From Arthrobacter sp. 260 (lineage in GTDB: Bacteria > Actinomycetota > Actinomycetes > Actinomycetales > Micrococcaceae), in NCBI RefSeq assembly GCF_013116745.1, contig NZ_JABFOE010000010.1:1-64000 (forward strand): a DNA stretch of 64,000 nt. Direction: 5' to 3'. The position numbers and the translations under genes are program-made. Below the pieces are notes generated by a model. The model did not search any database. It was not told the DNA's origin and worked only from the letters and a program-made list of their open reading frames with translations. Of this stretch, positions 52,546 to 62,150 are shown piece after piece. Numbering within the stretch: position 1 is the first letter of the stretch; the number at the start of each line of letters is the position of its first letter.

Positions 52546-53891
52546 GCGTTTCCTTTCAGGGCAGCGGCCAGCAGTCCGGCCGGGTCGCCGAGTGCGAGAT
52601 GGTGTCCGTCGCGCGCCACCAGATGACCGGCGACGACCACGGCTGTCACATCCGCGGCGGTGGCGGTGAGGGGTAACTGGGCGGGGCTGGAGCCGATGGT
52701 GCGCAGCGACGCCGGGTTGATACTGACCAGGTCGCAGGGTCGACCGACCTCGATGGCGGAGACGGGGGTGGCCATCGAGTGGGTGGCCCCGGTGGTGGCG
52801 GCGTTGAGCAGGTCTGCGGGGCTGAACCGTCCGCGCAGGCCCGAACCGAGCCGTTCCCCATGTTCGAGGGCCCGCATTTCCAGCCAGGGGTCGATCACCG
52901 CGTGCTGGTCGGTGCCGAGCGCGATCCGCGCTCCGGCGTCCTGCAGCGCCCGGGCGGGGCCGATCCCGTCGGCAAGGTCCGCCTCGGTGGTGGGACACAG
53001 GACTGCTGTGGTCCCGGCGCCTCCCAACAGGGCGATGTCCTCAGCGGTGAGATGAGTGGCGTGGACGACGCTTAATCGGTCGGAGAGCAATCCGTGCCGG
53101 TGCAGCAGTCCGGCCGGTGTGGTGCCATAGTGCTTTTCGCAGTCCGCGTTCTCGGCGGGCTGCTCGGACAGGTGGATGTGGAGTGGGACATCGGTGGGGA
53201 GGCCTGCGGCGAGGATGCGCAGGGCTGTTTCAGGCACCGCCCGGACCGAATGCAGGGCTGCCCCGACGGTCACGAGGTCCGGGTCGAAGTGTTCGGCAAT
53301 AGTCCGGCGCAGGTCGGCGAACCGCTCCAGCCAGGCCGCCGCGTCGGCGTCGCCGAACCGTTCCTGATCGGGAGACAGCGGTGTTCCGATGCCGCCGGCG
53401 AGGTAGCAGGTGTCCAGCAGCGTCAACCGGATTCCGGCAGCGATCGCGGCGCGGCACAGGGCCAGCTCCATGGCATGCGGGCCGTCCCCGGTCGCCCCGT
53501 AGGGCTCACCACCGGGCTGGTGGTGTACGTAGTGGAATTCGGCGACGCTGGTCCAGCCAGTGACCACCATCTCGGCGAAGACCGCAGTGGCGAGCCGTTC
53601 GTAGCTGGCGGGGGTCAGCGTTCCGGCGGCGCGGTACATCTCCTCACGCCACACCCAGAAGTCACCGCCGCCGTCGTGGGTCCGTCCCCGGAGCACCCGG
53701 TGGAACGCGTGCGAGTGGGCGTTGGCGGCGGCGGGGAACACCACACCGGTGAGGTCCCTGTTGTCCTCCGGTGCGGCGTCAACGCCGCAAGTCACGCCGG
53801 TAATGGTGCCTGAGTCATCGGTTTCAATGCGGACCCGCTGTTGGATCCCCCGTCCGGCCACCCAGGCCTGTTCACACCAGAACGTCGTCAC
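52542..53891 (-). CDS. hutF: formimidoylglutamate deiminase
   Basis: 449 residues. HutF releases ammonia from formiminoglutamate to give N-formylglutamate, the five-step version of the pathway. Motifs: NAHSHAFHRVLRGR near residue 57 (metal ligands), SEFHYVHH-type EFHYVHHQPGG near 116, HLSEQPAEN near 238 and HATHLTAED near 276. The start is GTG at 53891, overlapping the amidohydrolase stop by 4 bases (GTGA). Confidence 0.93.
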   Translation of the reverse strand: MTTFWCEQAWVAGRGIQQRVRIETDDSGTITGVTCGVDAAPEDNRDLTGVVFPAAANAHSHAFHRVLRGRTHDGGGDFWVWREEMYRAAGTLTPASYERLATAVFAEMVVTGWTSVAEFHYVHHQPGGEPYGATGDGPHAMELALCRAAIAAGIRLTLLDTCYLAGGIGTPLSPDQERFGDADAAAWLERFADLRRTIAEHFDPDLVTVGAALHSVRAVPETALRILAAGLPTDVPLHIHLSEQPAENADCEKHYGTTPAGLLHRHGLLSDRLSVVHATHLTAEDIALLGGAGTTAVLCPTTEADLADGIGPARALQDAGARIALGTDQHAVIDPWLEMRALEHGERLGSGLRGRFSPADLLNAATTGATHSMATPVSAIEVGRPCDLVSINPASLRTIGSSPAQLPLTATAADVTAVVVAGHLVARDGHHLALGDPAGLLAAALKGNA

Positions 53892-55129
53892 AGCAGGTCT
53901 TCCAGCACGTCGGCGAGCGCCGTGGCTGCGAGGTTGGCGTCGTCGCGTTCGACGTACTCTTCCGGCGAGTGGCTGATGCCGGTCGGGTTGCGGATGTACA
54001 CCATGGCCGAGGGGACGTAACCGGCCAGCACACCGGCGTCGTGCCCGGCACCGGTGGGCAGGGCTGGTACCGGGTTCCCGTCGTTCGACCGGCGCAGCGA
54101 GTTCTGCAGCTGGCGCTGCAGGGGTGCATCGAAGTGGACGGTGCTGCTGAAGGATTCTTCAGTCAGTGTCACTGCGCACCCCTCGAACGCTGCTGCCTTC
54201 TGGGCCTGACCGTGGATCGACTCGACGAGGGCAGCAGTGACGGCATCGTCGGGGTGGCGGACGTCGAGCCACAGGTCGACGCGCGAGGCGATGACGTTGG
54301 TGCCGCCCGGGACTGGCTGCAGCCGTCCGACGGTAGCGCGGGCGTCATCCTGTGCTGCGGCGATCCGGCGGATGGCCAGGATAATCTGTGCGGCGACGAC
54401 CATCGGGTCGGCGCGGTCTGCCATCAGGGTGGTGCCGGCGTGGTTGCCCTGACCTGCAACGCTCAGCCGCCACCGTCCGTGCCCGAGGATGGAGGAGCCG
54501 ACGCCGACCGGTGCGTCCTGGTCGATCAGAGCCCGGCCCTGCTCGACGTGGAGTTCAACGAAGTCGCCGATGGTCCGGAGGCCGTCCTCGTCGCGGCCGA
54601 GACGTGCCGGGTCCAGTCCGTTCGCTCGGCTGACGTCGGCGAAGGTGTTGCCGTCGGTGTCCTTGAGGTTCCGCACCTTATCGGCGTCGATGGCACCGGT
54701 GAGGAGCCGCGATCCGAGGCAGGCCACCCCGAACCGGGAGCCTTCCTCCTCCGGGAAGACGGTCACGGCGAGGGAGCGTCGCGGCTCGACGCCCCGTTCC
54801 TTCAGGACGTCGACGGCGGCGAGCGCAGCGCTCACGCCGAGCGGTCCGTCGAACGCCCCGCCACCGGGCACCGAATCGAGGTGGCTTCCGGTGACCAGCG
54901 CGCCGGTCCGGTCCCCCGCTCCTGCATCCCACCAGCCCCACATGATCCCGTTGCGATCGGTGCTGACCTCGAGGCCACGCTGGGAGGCTTCGGCGGTGAA
55001 CCAGTCGCGCAGCTCAAGCTCGGCCCCGGAAAACACCGGCCGGGAGTACCCACCCCGATGGGAATCACGTCCGACGCCGGAAATCGACGCGAGCATGCTA
55101 CTAACGGTATTCATCGATTTCTCCACCAT
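53888..55129 (-). CDS. M20-family amidohydrolase (allantoate/N-carbamoyl amino acid amidohydrolase type)
   Basis: 413 residues. Zinc ligands are in TGSHLDSVPGGGAFDGPLG near residue 79, FPEEEGSRFG near 125 and FVELHVEQG near 190, with the dimerisation domain in between and the last His in a GISHSPEEY block. The family includes allantoate amidohydrolase and N-carbamoyl-L-amino acid hydrolase. In this operon its place between hutU and hutF suggests it removes the formyl group from N-formylglutamate instead of a classical HutG. ATG 55129 or ATG 55114 could be the start, both with GGAG upstream. Confidence 0.85.
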   Translation of the reverse strand: MVEKSMNTVSSMLASISGVGRDSHRGGYSRPVFSGAELELRDWFTAEASQRGLEVSTDRNGIMWGWWDAGAGDRTGALVTGSHLDSVPGGGAFDGPLGVSAALAAVDVLKERGVEPRRSLAVTVFPEEEGSRFGVACLGSRLLTGAIDADKVRNLKDTDGNTFADVSRANGLDPARLGRDEDGLRTIGDFVELHVEQGRALIDQDAPVGVGSSILGHGRWRLSVAGQGNHAGTTLMADRADPMVVAAQIILAIRRIAAAQDDARATVGRLQPVPGGTNVIASRVDLWLDVRHPDDAVTAALVESIHGQAQKAAAFEGCAVTLTEESFSSTVHFDAPLQRQLQNSLRRSNDGNPVPALPTGAGHDAGVLAGYVPSAMVYIRNPTGISHSPEEYVERDDANLAATALADVLEDLL

Positions 55130-55155
55130 CTAATCTCCATGCCAACAGGGTTGAG

Positions 55156-55259
55156 CAGGGGGCCGGAGGCCGCCTGCCGTGTAGGCGAGTTGGATTTCCG
55201 GTAGCGAGGAACGAGCCAGCGGAAATCTTTGTCGAGCCGGCGGCAGGGGGCCGGAGGCC
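55156..55259. repeat. imperfect palindrome bounded by 16-bp direct repeats
   Basis: CAGGGGGCCGGAGGCC occurs at 55156-55171 and 55244-55259. Between them CCTGCCG/CGGCAGG and GGATTTCCG/CGGAAATC are inverted, giving a roughly 100-base imperfect hairpin with GCGAGGAACGAGC near the tip. It fills the gap between hutU and the amidohydrolase gene. The arrangement resembles dispersed intergenic repeats (REP-like). Confidence 0.75.
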
Positions 55260-55275
55260 CCACACCCCAGAAGAG

Positions 55276-56970
55276 TCAGTCTGCCATGGGGATGCGGACT
55301 CCACGCTCTGCCGCGACGTCGGATGCCCGCTGGTATCCGGCGTCGACGTGGCGGATCACGCCCATCCCGGGGTCGTTGGTGAGCAGCCGTTCCAGTTTCT
55401 CGGCGGCGAGCGGTGTCCCGTCGGCCACTGACACCTGGCCGGCGTGGATGGACCGGCCAATGCCCACTCCTCCACCGTGGTGGATAGACACCCAGGTGGC
55501 ACCGGAGGAGGTGTTGAGCAGGGCGTTGAGCAGGGGCCAGTCGGCGACGGCGTCGGAGCCGTCGGCCATCGCCTCGGTCTCCCGGTAGGGTGAGGCCACC
55601 GATCCGGAGTCGAGGTGGTCGCGGCCGATCACGATGGGCGCTGACACCTTGCCGTCGGCGACGAGCTGGTTGAACATCTTCCCGGCCTTGGCCCGGTCGC
55701 CGTAGCCGAGCCAGCAGATCCGCGCGGGCAGGCCCTCAAACTCGACCAGATCACCGGCGGCGTCGAGCCAGCGGTGCAGGTGGGCGTTCTCGGGGAACAG
55801 TTCCTTCAGCGCCGCGTCGGTGACGGCGATGTCGGCCGGGTCGCCGGAGAGCGCCACCCAGCGGAACGGACCCATACCTTCGCAGAACAGCGGCCGGATG
55901 TACGCGGGGACGAAGCCGGGAAACTCGAACGCCCGCGGGTAGCCGCCCTGCCGGGCTTCGTCACGGATGGAGTTGCCGTAGTCGAAGACCTCGGCGCCGG
56001 CGTCCTGGAAACCGACCATCGCCTCCACATGGTGGGCCATGGAGGTCTGCGCCTTCTTGGTGAAACCGTCGGGATCGCCCTTCGCCTCGCGGTCCCACTC
56101 GTCAGTGGACACTCCCTCGGGGAGGTAGCTCAGCGGGTCATGGGCGGAGGTCTGGTCGGTGACGATGTCGATGGTGAGCTCGCCGGCCAGGTGGCGGCGG
56201 AGCAACTCCGGGAAGACTTCGGCAGCATTACCGACGACGCCGACCGACAGGGCGCGCTTCTCCTCCTTGGCGGCCAGCACCTGGCGCAGGCCGTCCTCAA
56301 GGTCGGTGGCGACGACGTCGAGGTAGCGTTTCGCGGCGCGGCGCTCCAGCCGGGACCGCTCGACGTCGACAATCAGCACCGCGCCACCGTTCAGGGTGAC
56401 GGCGAGCGGCTGGGCACCACCCATGCCGCCGCAGCCGGCGGTCAGGGTCAGCGTCCCGGCCAGCGTAGCCGTCGGGGATTTGAACAGCTTGCGGGCAATC
56501 GCCGCGAACGTCTCGTAGGTGCCCTGCAGGATGCCCTGCGTGCCGATGTAGATCCAGGAGCCGGCAGTCATCTGCCCGTACATCATCAGACCTTCGGCTT
56601 CGAGCTTGCGGAACTCGGGCCAGGTGGCCCAGTCCCCCACCAGGTTGGAGTTGGCCAGCAGTACCCTCGGCGCCCATTTGTTGGTGCGGAAGATACCGAC
56701 GGGTTTCCCCGACTGCACCAGCAGCGTCTCATCATCCTCGAGGTCCTCCAGGGACCTGACGATGGCGTCGTAGGCTTCCCAGCTGCGCGCGGCACGGCCG
56801 GTTCCGCCGTAGACCACCAGGTCCTCGGGCCGTTCGGCCACCTCGGGGTCGAGGTTGTTCATCAGCATCCGCAGGGGTGCCTCGGTCTGCCAGCTCTTGG
56901 CGGTGAGTGTGGTGCCGCGGGCGGCACGGATGGAGCGGGAGGGGTCGTGCTGGGTGAATGAGGTGCTCAT
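55276..56970 (-). CDS. hutU: urocanate hydratase
   Basis: 564 residues, the full length of urocanase. It converts urocanate to imidazolonepropionate with NAD+ as a tightly bound electrophile. The NAD-binding region [15 protein letters not shown] near residue 170 and the active-site block [15 protein letters not shown] near 332 are intact. Its ATG overlaps the iclR stop by 4 bases, so regulator and enzyme are coupled. A repeat element separates it from the next operon gene by 147 bp. Confidence 0.97.
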   Translation of the reverse strand: MSTSFTQHDPSRSIRAARGTTLTAKSWQTEAPLRMLMNNLDPEVAERPEDLVVYGGTGRAARSWEAYDAIVRSLEDLEDDETLLVQSGKPVGIFRTNKWAPRVLLANSNLVGDWATWPEFRKLEAEGLMMYGQMTAGSWIYIGTQGILQGTYETFAAIARKLFKSPTATLAGTLTLTAGCGGMGGAQPLAVTLNGGAVLIVDVERSRLERRAAKRYLDVVATDLEDGLRQVLAAKEEKRALSVGVVGNAAEVFPELLRRHLAGELTIDIVTDQTSAHDPLSYLPEGVSTDEWDREAKGDPDGFTKKAQTSMAHHVEAMVGFQDAGAEVFDYGNSIRDEARQGGYPRAFEFPGFVPAYIRPLFCEGMGPFRWVALSGDPADIAVTDAALKELFPENAHLHRWLDAAGDLVEFEGLPARICWLGYGDRAKAGKMFNQLVADGKVSAPIVIGRDHLDSGSVASPYRETEAMADGSDAVADWPLLNALLNTSSGATWVSIHHGGGVGIGRSIHAGQVSVADGTPLAAEKLERLLTNDPGMGVIRHVDAGYQRASDVAAERGVRIPMAD

Positions 56971-57653
56971 GCGGATTCTCCGTCGATGGTGAGGTGTCCC
57001 GGATGGGTGGGGGTAGTGGAAGTGTTGAGGATGCCCGATGCTTCGCCGGCGACCAGTTGGCCCAGGATTTCGGCCTGGTGCTCACTGATGCGGTAGCTGG
57101 GGACCACCACGCTCAGCGAGGCGGCAATCCGGTCCCCGATCATGACGGGTGCGGCGACGGCCGTGACATCGGGTTCGACGCCGTTGCGGACCACCACGTA
57201 GCCGCAGGCGGGTGCCTCTCCGGCCAGCACCCTGCCGGCCGCAGTGCCGGTGAGCGGAATACGCCGGCCCACCCAGCTGGTGTGCCTGACTGAGTGGGTG
57301 CCTTCACGGACGGCGATGTAGATGCCGTGCCCGTCGTCGGCGGGGACGTTGAGGTAGGCGGACTCCCCCGTGCCGGCCACCAGCCGGTCCAGGGCTGCAC
57401 CTGACAGCGACACGAGGGATTCGTGGCTGAGCGCCTGGGCACCGAGCTGCACGATGCGCATGCCGGGGCGGTAGCCGTCGTCGTCCTTCCTGACGAAACC
57501 GGTGGCTTCGAGGGTGCGCAGCAGGCGCAGGGCTGTGGACGCGGAGAGCGACGCGTCGCGGGCGGCGTCGGCCAGGCTGACCGCTCCCCTGTCGCAGACG
57601 GCGCCCAGGAGCAGGAGCGCACGCTCCACGGTACGGGTCGATGTGTCGGCCAT
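56967..57653 (-). CDS. IclR-family regulator of the hut cluster
   Basis: 228 residues. A winged helix at about 5-60 ([28 protein letters not shown]) and an IclR effector domain to about 215, ending in a Thr/Pro tail. The position, first in the hut operon and divergent from hutH, and the dyads in between make it the likely histidine/urocanate-responsive regulator. Whether it activates or represses is not seen. Confidence 0.9.
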   Translation of the reverse strand: MADTSTRTVERALLLLGAVCDRGAVSLADAARDASLSASTALRLLRTLEATGFVRKDDDGYRPGMRIVQLGAQALSHESLVSLSGAALDRLVAGTGESAYLNVPADDGHGIYIAVREGTHSVRHTSWVGRRIPLTGTAAGRVLAGEAPACGYVVVRNGVEPDVTAVAAPVMIGDRIAASLSVVVPSYRISEHQAEILGQLVAGEASGILNTSTTPTHPGHLTIDGESA

Positions 57654-57716
57654 GCGGTGTGCCTCCTTCTACGGGTGACTCGGTGCGGTGGGTCTTGCAT
57701 TGCAGGACGTAATGCA

Positions 57717-57742
57717 TTTCACTTATTGAAACGCTCTTTTCA
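57717..57742. promoter_or_regulatory. candidate IclR operator between iclR-hutU and hutH
   Basis: Three alternating half-sites, TTTCA (57717-57721), TGAAA (57727-57731) and TTTCA (57738-57742), form two overlapping dyads with centres 10-11 bases apart. A further TGCAT/ATGCA dyad lies just upstream (57697-57716). This is the usual geometry of an IclR-family operator. Confidence 0.55.
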
Positions 57743-57761
57743 TTCATTGGCAAGACTTAGT

Positions 57762-59357
57762 GTGGAAGCGGGTCCGCAGGTGGGCACCAGTCAGACAGTC
57801 AACGTGGGCGTCGGAGCCCTCCGGCCCGACGACGTCGTCGCGGTGGCACGGCACGGCGCGAGGGTCGAGATCCTTCAGGAGTCGATCACCGCGATGGAAG
57901 CCTCCCGACAGGTGATTGAGGACCTCGTCAACGACCCCATGCCCCACTACGGCGTGTCCACCGGCTTCGGTGCCCTGGCGACCACCCACATTCCGGTGGC
58001 CCAGCGCACCCAGTTGCAGCGGAGCCTGATCCGCAGCCACGCTGCCTCTTCAGGCGCGGAGGTGGATCGCGAGGTTGTCCGCGGGCTGATGCTCGGCCGA
58101 CTCTCCACCATGGCCACCGGCCGGACCGGCGTCCGTCCCCTCGTGGCGCAGACCTACGCGGCCCTCCTCAACGCGGGTATCACCCCGGTCATCGGCGAGT
58201 ACGGCTCGCTGGGTTGCTCCGGCGATCTGGCCCCGCTGTCGCATATTGCCCTGGCCCTGATGGGCGAGGGTGACGTGCGCGACGACGACGGCGTCCTCCG
58301 TCCCGCCAGCGAGGCGCTCGCCGCAGCCGGGATCACTCCGGTGGAGCTCCGCGAAAAGGAAGGGCTGGCCCTGATCAACGGCACCGACGGCATGCTCGGC
58401 ATGCTGATTCTGGCGTCCGCTGACCTTCACCGCTTGCTGAAAACTGCAGATCTTGCGGCAGCCATGAGCGTCGAGGGGCTGCTCGGCACTGACGGCGTGT
58501 TCGCCGCGGACCTCCATGCGCTGCGGCCCCATCCGGGCCAGATCTCGTCGGCCGCCAACATCCGCCATCTGCTGGACGGGTCACCGCTGATCCAGGCGCA
58601 CTCCGCTTCAGAGCTCAGCGCCCACCGCAGCACCCGGGTCCAGGACGCGTACTCGCTGCGTTGCGCGCCGCAGGTGCACGGGGCAGCCCGTTCCACCCTC
58701 GCCCATGTCGAGTCGGTGGCGGCCATTGAACTGGCGTCGGCGATCGACAATCCAGTGGTCACTGTCGACGGCCGGGTCGAGTCCAATGGCAACTTCCACG
58801 GCGCCCCCGTGGGTTACGCGCTGGACTTCCTCGCCATCGCCGTCGCCGATGTGGCCTCCATGAGCGAGCGCCGCACCGACCGATTCCTCGATAAGGCCCG
58901 CAGCCATGGGTTGAACCCCTTCCTGGCGCACGACCCAGGGGTCGATTCCGGCCACATGATCGCCCAGTACACGCAGGCCGGGATTGTGTCGGAGCTTAAG
59001 CGGCTCGCGAATCCCGCGTCGGTGGATTCGATCCCCTCCTCGGCCATGCAGGAGGACCACGTCTCCATGGGGTGGGCGGCCGGACTGAAACTCCGGCGGG
59101 CCCTCGATGGCCTGACCCGGGTCCTGGCGATCGAAATCCTGACGGCCGCCCGCGCGCTGGACATGCGCGATGGCGGCCTGGCCACCTCCCGCAGTGCGGT
59201 GGCCATCCACGCGGCACGGACGGTGGTCCGCGAGGTGGTTGAGGGACCGGATACCGACCGCTACCTCGCCCCCGAGATCGAAGCGGTGCGGGTACTGGTC
59301 GACAACGGTTCGCTGGTCACCGCCGTGCAGGAAGCCCTGGGCGGACCCCTGGCCTAG
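57762..59357 (+). CDS. hutH: histidine ammonia-lyase
   Basis: About 531 residues. The enzyme deaminates histidine to urocanate using the MIO group formed from an internal tripeptide. Here the site reads GSLGCSGDLAPLSH, so the tripeptide is Cys-Ser-Gly in place of the common Ala-Ser-Gly; Streptomyces enzymes share this. YGVSTGFGALA near residue 65 and SAMQEDHVSMG near 425 complete the active site. The start is uncertain: GTG 57762, 57780 and 57804 are in frame, and the best Shine-Dalgarno (GGAAG) favours 57780. A longer reading frame through iclR was ignored. Confidence 0.93.
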   Translation: MEAGPQVGTSQTVNVGVGALRPDDVVAVARHGARVEILQESITAMEASRQVIEDLVNDPMPHYGVSTGFGALATTHIPVAQRTQLQRSLIRSHAASSGAEVDREVVRGLMLGRLSTMATGRTGVRPLVAQTYAALLNAGITPVIGEYGSLGCSGDLAPLSHIALALMGEGDVRDDDGVLRPASEALAAAGITPVELREKEGLALINGTDGMLGMLILASADLHRLLKTADLAAAMSVEGLLGTDGVFAADLHALRPHPGQISSAANIRHLLDGSPLIQAHSASELSAHRSTRVQDAYSLRCAPQVHGAARSTLAHVESVAAIELASAIDNPVVTVDGRVESNGNFHGAPVGYALDFLAIAVADVASMSERRTDRFLDKARSHGLNPFLAHDPGVDSGHMIAQYTQAGIVSELKRLANPASVDSIPSSAMQEDHVSMGWAAGLKLRRALDGLTRVLAIEILTAARALDMRDGGLATSRSAVAIHAARTVVREVVEGPDTDRYLAPEIEAVRVLVDNGSLVTAVQEALGGPLA

Positions 59358-59381
59358 GCTGTTCAGCGGGCTTGTAGGCCG

Positions 59382-59930
59382 CTACCACCGGTGGGCGACG
59401 TCGACCACCAGCCGTGAGGCAGTGCCCGGGCCGTCCAGGGTGAACACCCTGAAGGGCAGTCGGGCACGCACACCGAGTCCGAAGGTGGACTGTCCTTCGA
59501 AGCTGCCGGCAGACGCGAGCTGGCGGAAGGTGGCGTACCCGGCCAGGTTGACCAGTTCCGACGGGTTGGCTGGCCGATACGTGGCGTTGCCAAACCTGTC
59601 GTAGCTCGGTGCCTTGACGATGACCCGCAGGAAAGCCCCACCGCGCAACGGGATGAGCTGGCCACTTCCGTCAGCCCTCACTGCGCTGACATATTCGACC
59701 CGGTACCCTGCACCCTTCCCTCGGATGTCGACCACCATCCGGTCAAAGCAGGGGTGCTGTCCCGCCCTCACATTCGTGATGGGCGCAGTGGTCATCGGCG
59801 CACTGGTTTTCGCCAGCGAGCCCCAGGTTATACCGCAGTACGGCGCTGCCGTGGCAGCGGTTGGAACCACCAGTCCCAGACCGAGCACCAGCAGGAATGC
59901 TGCCAGCAACGCGCCAAGTTTTTTCATCAT
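59382..59930 (-). CDS. secreted AMIN-like domain protein
   Basis: 182 residues. A signal peptide (about 1-28, cleavage after TAATA) is followed by a short linker and an AMIN-like domain, with CFDRMVVDIRGKGAGYRVEYV near residue 60 and a C-terminal FRVFTLDGPGTASRLVVDVAHRW. These proteins are exported and thought to bind the cell wall or a partner; no enzyme activity is expected. GAGGGGTGC precedes the double ATG. The 24-bp gap to the convergent hutH stop holds only a small hairpin. Confidence 0.78.
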   Translation of the reverse strand: MMKKLGALLAAFLLVLGLGLVVPTAATAAPYCGITWGSLAKTSAPMTTAPITNVRAGQHPCFDRMVVDIRGKGAGYRVEYVSAVRADGSGQLIPLRGGAFLRVIVKAPSYDRFGNATYRPANPSELVNLAGYATFRQLASAGSFEGQSTFGLGVRARLPFRVFTLDGPGTASRLVVDVAHRW

Positions 59931-60107
59931 GCACCCCTCATGGGTTGTGGATTTGATGAATCAATGATATTGCGACGACGGCAGTAAAGCACCGGACGGA
60001 AACTCTCTGACCCCGAACCGTTACGTGGGTCTCGGTGCGATCTGTGGATCTTGACCACGGCACCGTGTTGCTAGCCTTGGACAAACCCGCCAAAGGAGAT
60101 CCAGCCA

Positions 60108-60932
60108 GTGAGTGTCGCCCCAGTACGCAAGCCCAAGCCTCAGTCCATCCTGACCGTCCAGCGCACCGAGTGGCTGTCTCCGGCCATGGTGCGGGTAGTT
60201 GCCGGCGGGGATGGGTTCGCCTCGTTTGGCCGTAATGACTTCACCGACCGGTATGTGAAAATCCACTTCGCCAAACCCGAGCTGGGGCTGGTGCCGCCGT
60301 ACGACCACCAGGCGCTCCGTGAAACCCTCGCCCCTGCCGACCTCCCGGTCACCCGGACCTATACCGTCCGTTGGGTGGACTATGCGGCCCAGGAGCTGGC
60401 CATCGACTTTGTGGTGCATGGCGACGAGGGTCTCGCCGGACCGTGGGCGGCATCGGCCCAGCCCGGTGACACCCTGGTGGTGGCGGGGCCCGGTGGCGGC
60501 TACTCTCCCAACCCGGAGGCCGACTGGTACCTTTACGCCGCCGACGAAACGGCACTGCCCGCGGTGGCCGCCGCCCTGGAGTCACTGCCCGCCGACGCCG
60601 TCGGGATGGCCTTCCTTGAGGTGGAGGATGAGCCGGACCGTCTGGATCTCACTGCCCCGTCCGGCGTCGAACTTGTCTGGCTGTACCGTCGCGGGGCGAC
60701 GGCGGGGACCCTCCTGGCCGCTGCCCTCCAGCAAGCCTCCTGGCGTGAGGGCCGGGTGCACGTCTTTGCCCACGGCGAGCGGGAATCGATGAAGCAGTTA
60801 CGGGATGTGTTCTTCGTCAAGCACGGTCTGGAGCGCAGCCAGGTATCGCTGTCCGGCTATTGGGCGCTGGGCCGCACCGAAGACCGGTTCCAGGCAGAGA
60901 AGAAAGAACCGGTCGGCAAGATCCTCGACTGA
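60108..60932 (+). CDS. siderophore-interacting protein (FAD-dependent ferric reductase)
   Basis: 274 residues. An FAD-binding domain (about 15-120, with RTYTVRW near residue 84) is followed by an NAD(P)H-binding SIP domain with DETALPAVAAALESLP near 145 and SGYWALGRTED near 249. Such enzymes reduce Fe(III)-siderophores to free iron inside the cell. The start is GTG 60108 with AAAGGAG upstream. A TTGACC/TAGCCT pair with a 15-base spacer (60051-60077) could be its promoter. The stretch TTGCTAGCCTTGGACAA resembles a DtxR box only weakly. Confidence 0.88.
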   Translation: MSVAPVRKPKPQSILTVQRTEWLSPAMVRVVAGGDGFASFGRNDFTDRYVKIHFAKPELGLVPPYDHQALRETLAPADLPVTRTYTVRWVDYAAQELAIDFVVHGDEGLAGPWAASAQPGDTLVVAGPGGGYSPNPEADWYLYAADETALPAVAAALESLPADAVGMAFLEVEDEPDRLDLTAPSGVELVWLYRRGATAGTLLAAALQQASWREGRVHVFAHGERESMKQLRDVFFVKHGLERSQVSLSGYWALGRTEDRFQAEKKEPVGKILD

Positions 60933-60952
60933 GGTCCGTTTACCCGCGACGC

Positions 60953-62143
60953 TCAGGTGGCCGGCAGTGGTTCGGGCCGGGGTCGGCGCTGCAGCCTGCC
61001 CATCACCGGTTCGACCAGGCGGGCAGCGACCGGTCCGAGGACCGCTGTCAGGAGCACGTAGGCAGTGGCCAGGGCGGCAAGCTCCCCGGTGATCGCCCCC
61101 GACGCGACCGCCAGGCCCGCGATCACGATCGAGAACTCGCCGCGGGCGATCAGGGCGACGCCGGCCCGTGCCCGTCCCAGCCGTCCCACCCCGTGCTGGC
61201 GGGCTGCCCACCAGCCGGTAGCAATCTTGGTGGTCGACGTGATGAGGACCAGGAGGATCGCGATCCCGAGCACCGGGGGGATGGTCGCCGGGTCGGTGTT
61301 CAGCCCGAACACCACGAAGAAGATCGCGGCGAACAGGTCACGCAGTGGTTCGAGGAGCCGGGTGGCGTTGGTCGCTGTGGCCCCCGAGATGGCGATGCCG
61401 AGGAGGAAGGCCCCCACGGCCGCCGATACCTGCATCGCTGCCGCGACTCCCGCCACCAAGAGCGCGGCACCGAGCACTGTGAGGAGGAAGACCTCGCGGT
61501 CCTTGCTGTCCACAATCGCCGAGACCACGTTCCCGAACCGCAGGGCAACGATGAGCACCACGGTGACCACCACCAGCGAGATTCCGACCGCCTGCATCCC
61601 GCCGGCAAAGCTGGCGCCGGCGAGGACAGTGGTCAGGATGGGCAGGTACACGGCCATGGCAAGGTCTTCGAATACCAGCAGGGACAGGATGACAGGGGTT
61701 TCCCGGTTGCCCAGTCGATCCAGATCGGTCAGTACCTTCGCCACGATTCCCGACGACGAAATGTAGGTGACGCCGCCCATCACCATGGCACCCACCGGCC
61801 CCCAGCCGAGGAGGAGCGCCACCACAGCGCCGGGGGTGAAGTTCAGGACTATGTCGAGGACACCGGCCAGCCACGACTGCCGGAGCCCGGTAACCAATTC
61901 CTTGGCCGTGTACTCAAGGCCCAGCATGAGCAGCAGCAGGATCACGCCGATCTCGCTGGCAATTTCGCTGAACTCGTTCAGGCCCTCCAGTTCAATGAAA
62001 CCGCCGTGCCCGAAGAAAAGCCCGCCCAGCAGGTAGAGCGGGATGGGTGAGAGGCCGATCCGTCCAGCAAGACGCCCCAGGATGCCGAGGCAAAAGAACA
62101 CAGCCCCCAGTTCGATCAGCGTCAGCGCACTACCGGCCTCCAA
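60953..62143 (-). CDS. CPA2-type K+/H+ (or Na+/H+) antiporter
   Basis: 396 residues, about 12 helices. Family features: LGLEYTAKELV near residue 75, SLLVFEDLAMAVYLPIL near 155 and GEFSIVIAGLAV near 340, as in KefB/KhtU-like carriers. The start is probably TTG 62143, just after the regulatory-subunit stop at 62151; no ATG is available. The upstream longer frame from 62260 overlaps the other gene and was not used. Such pairs protect against alkaline or K+ stress. Confidence 0.82.
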   Translation of the reverse strand: MEAGSALTLIELGAVFFCLGILGRLAGRIGLSPIPLYLLGGLFFGHGGFIELEGLNEFSEIASEIGVILLLLMLGLEYTAKELVTGLRQSWLAGVLDIVLNFTPGAVVALLLGWGPVGAMVMGGVTYISSSGIVAKVLTDLDRLGNRETPVILSLLVFEDLAMAVYLPILTTVLAGASFAGGMQAVGISLVVVTVVLIVALRFGNVVSAIVDSKDREVFLLTVLGAALLVAGVAAAMQVSAAVGAFLLGIAISGATATNATRLLEPLRDLFAAIFFVVFGLNTDPATIPPVLGIAILLVLITSTTKIATGWWAARQHGVGRLGRARAGVALIARGEFSIVIAGLAVASGAITGELAALATAYVLLTAVLGPVAARLVEPVMGRLQRRPRPEPLPAT

Positions 62144-62150
62144 GCCGGAC

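Noticed and set aside
51340-52998. 552-codon version of hutI
   Set aside because: The upstream extension lies inside hutF in another frame; ATG 52545 has a strong ribosome-binding site.
57423-57761. N-terminal extension of the hutH frame through iclR
   Set aside because: It runs antisense to iclR, has no histidine ammonia-lyase similarity and no ribosome-binding site; the enzyme begins at a GTG near 57762-57804.
60051-60100. DtxR/IdeR iron box before the siderophore-interacting gene
   Set aside because: Only TTGCTAGCCTTGGACAA partly resembles the 19-bp palindromic consensus; too few matches to claim.
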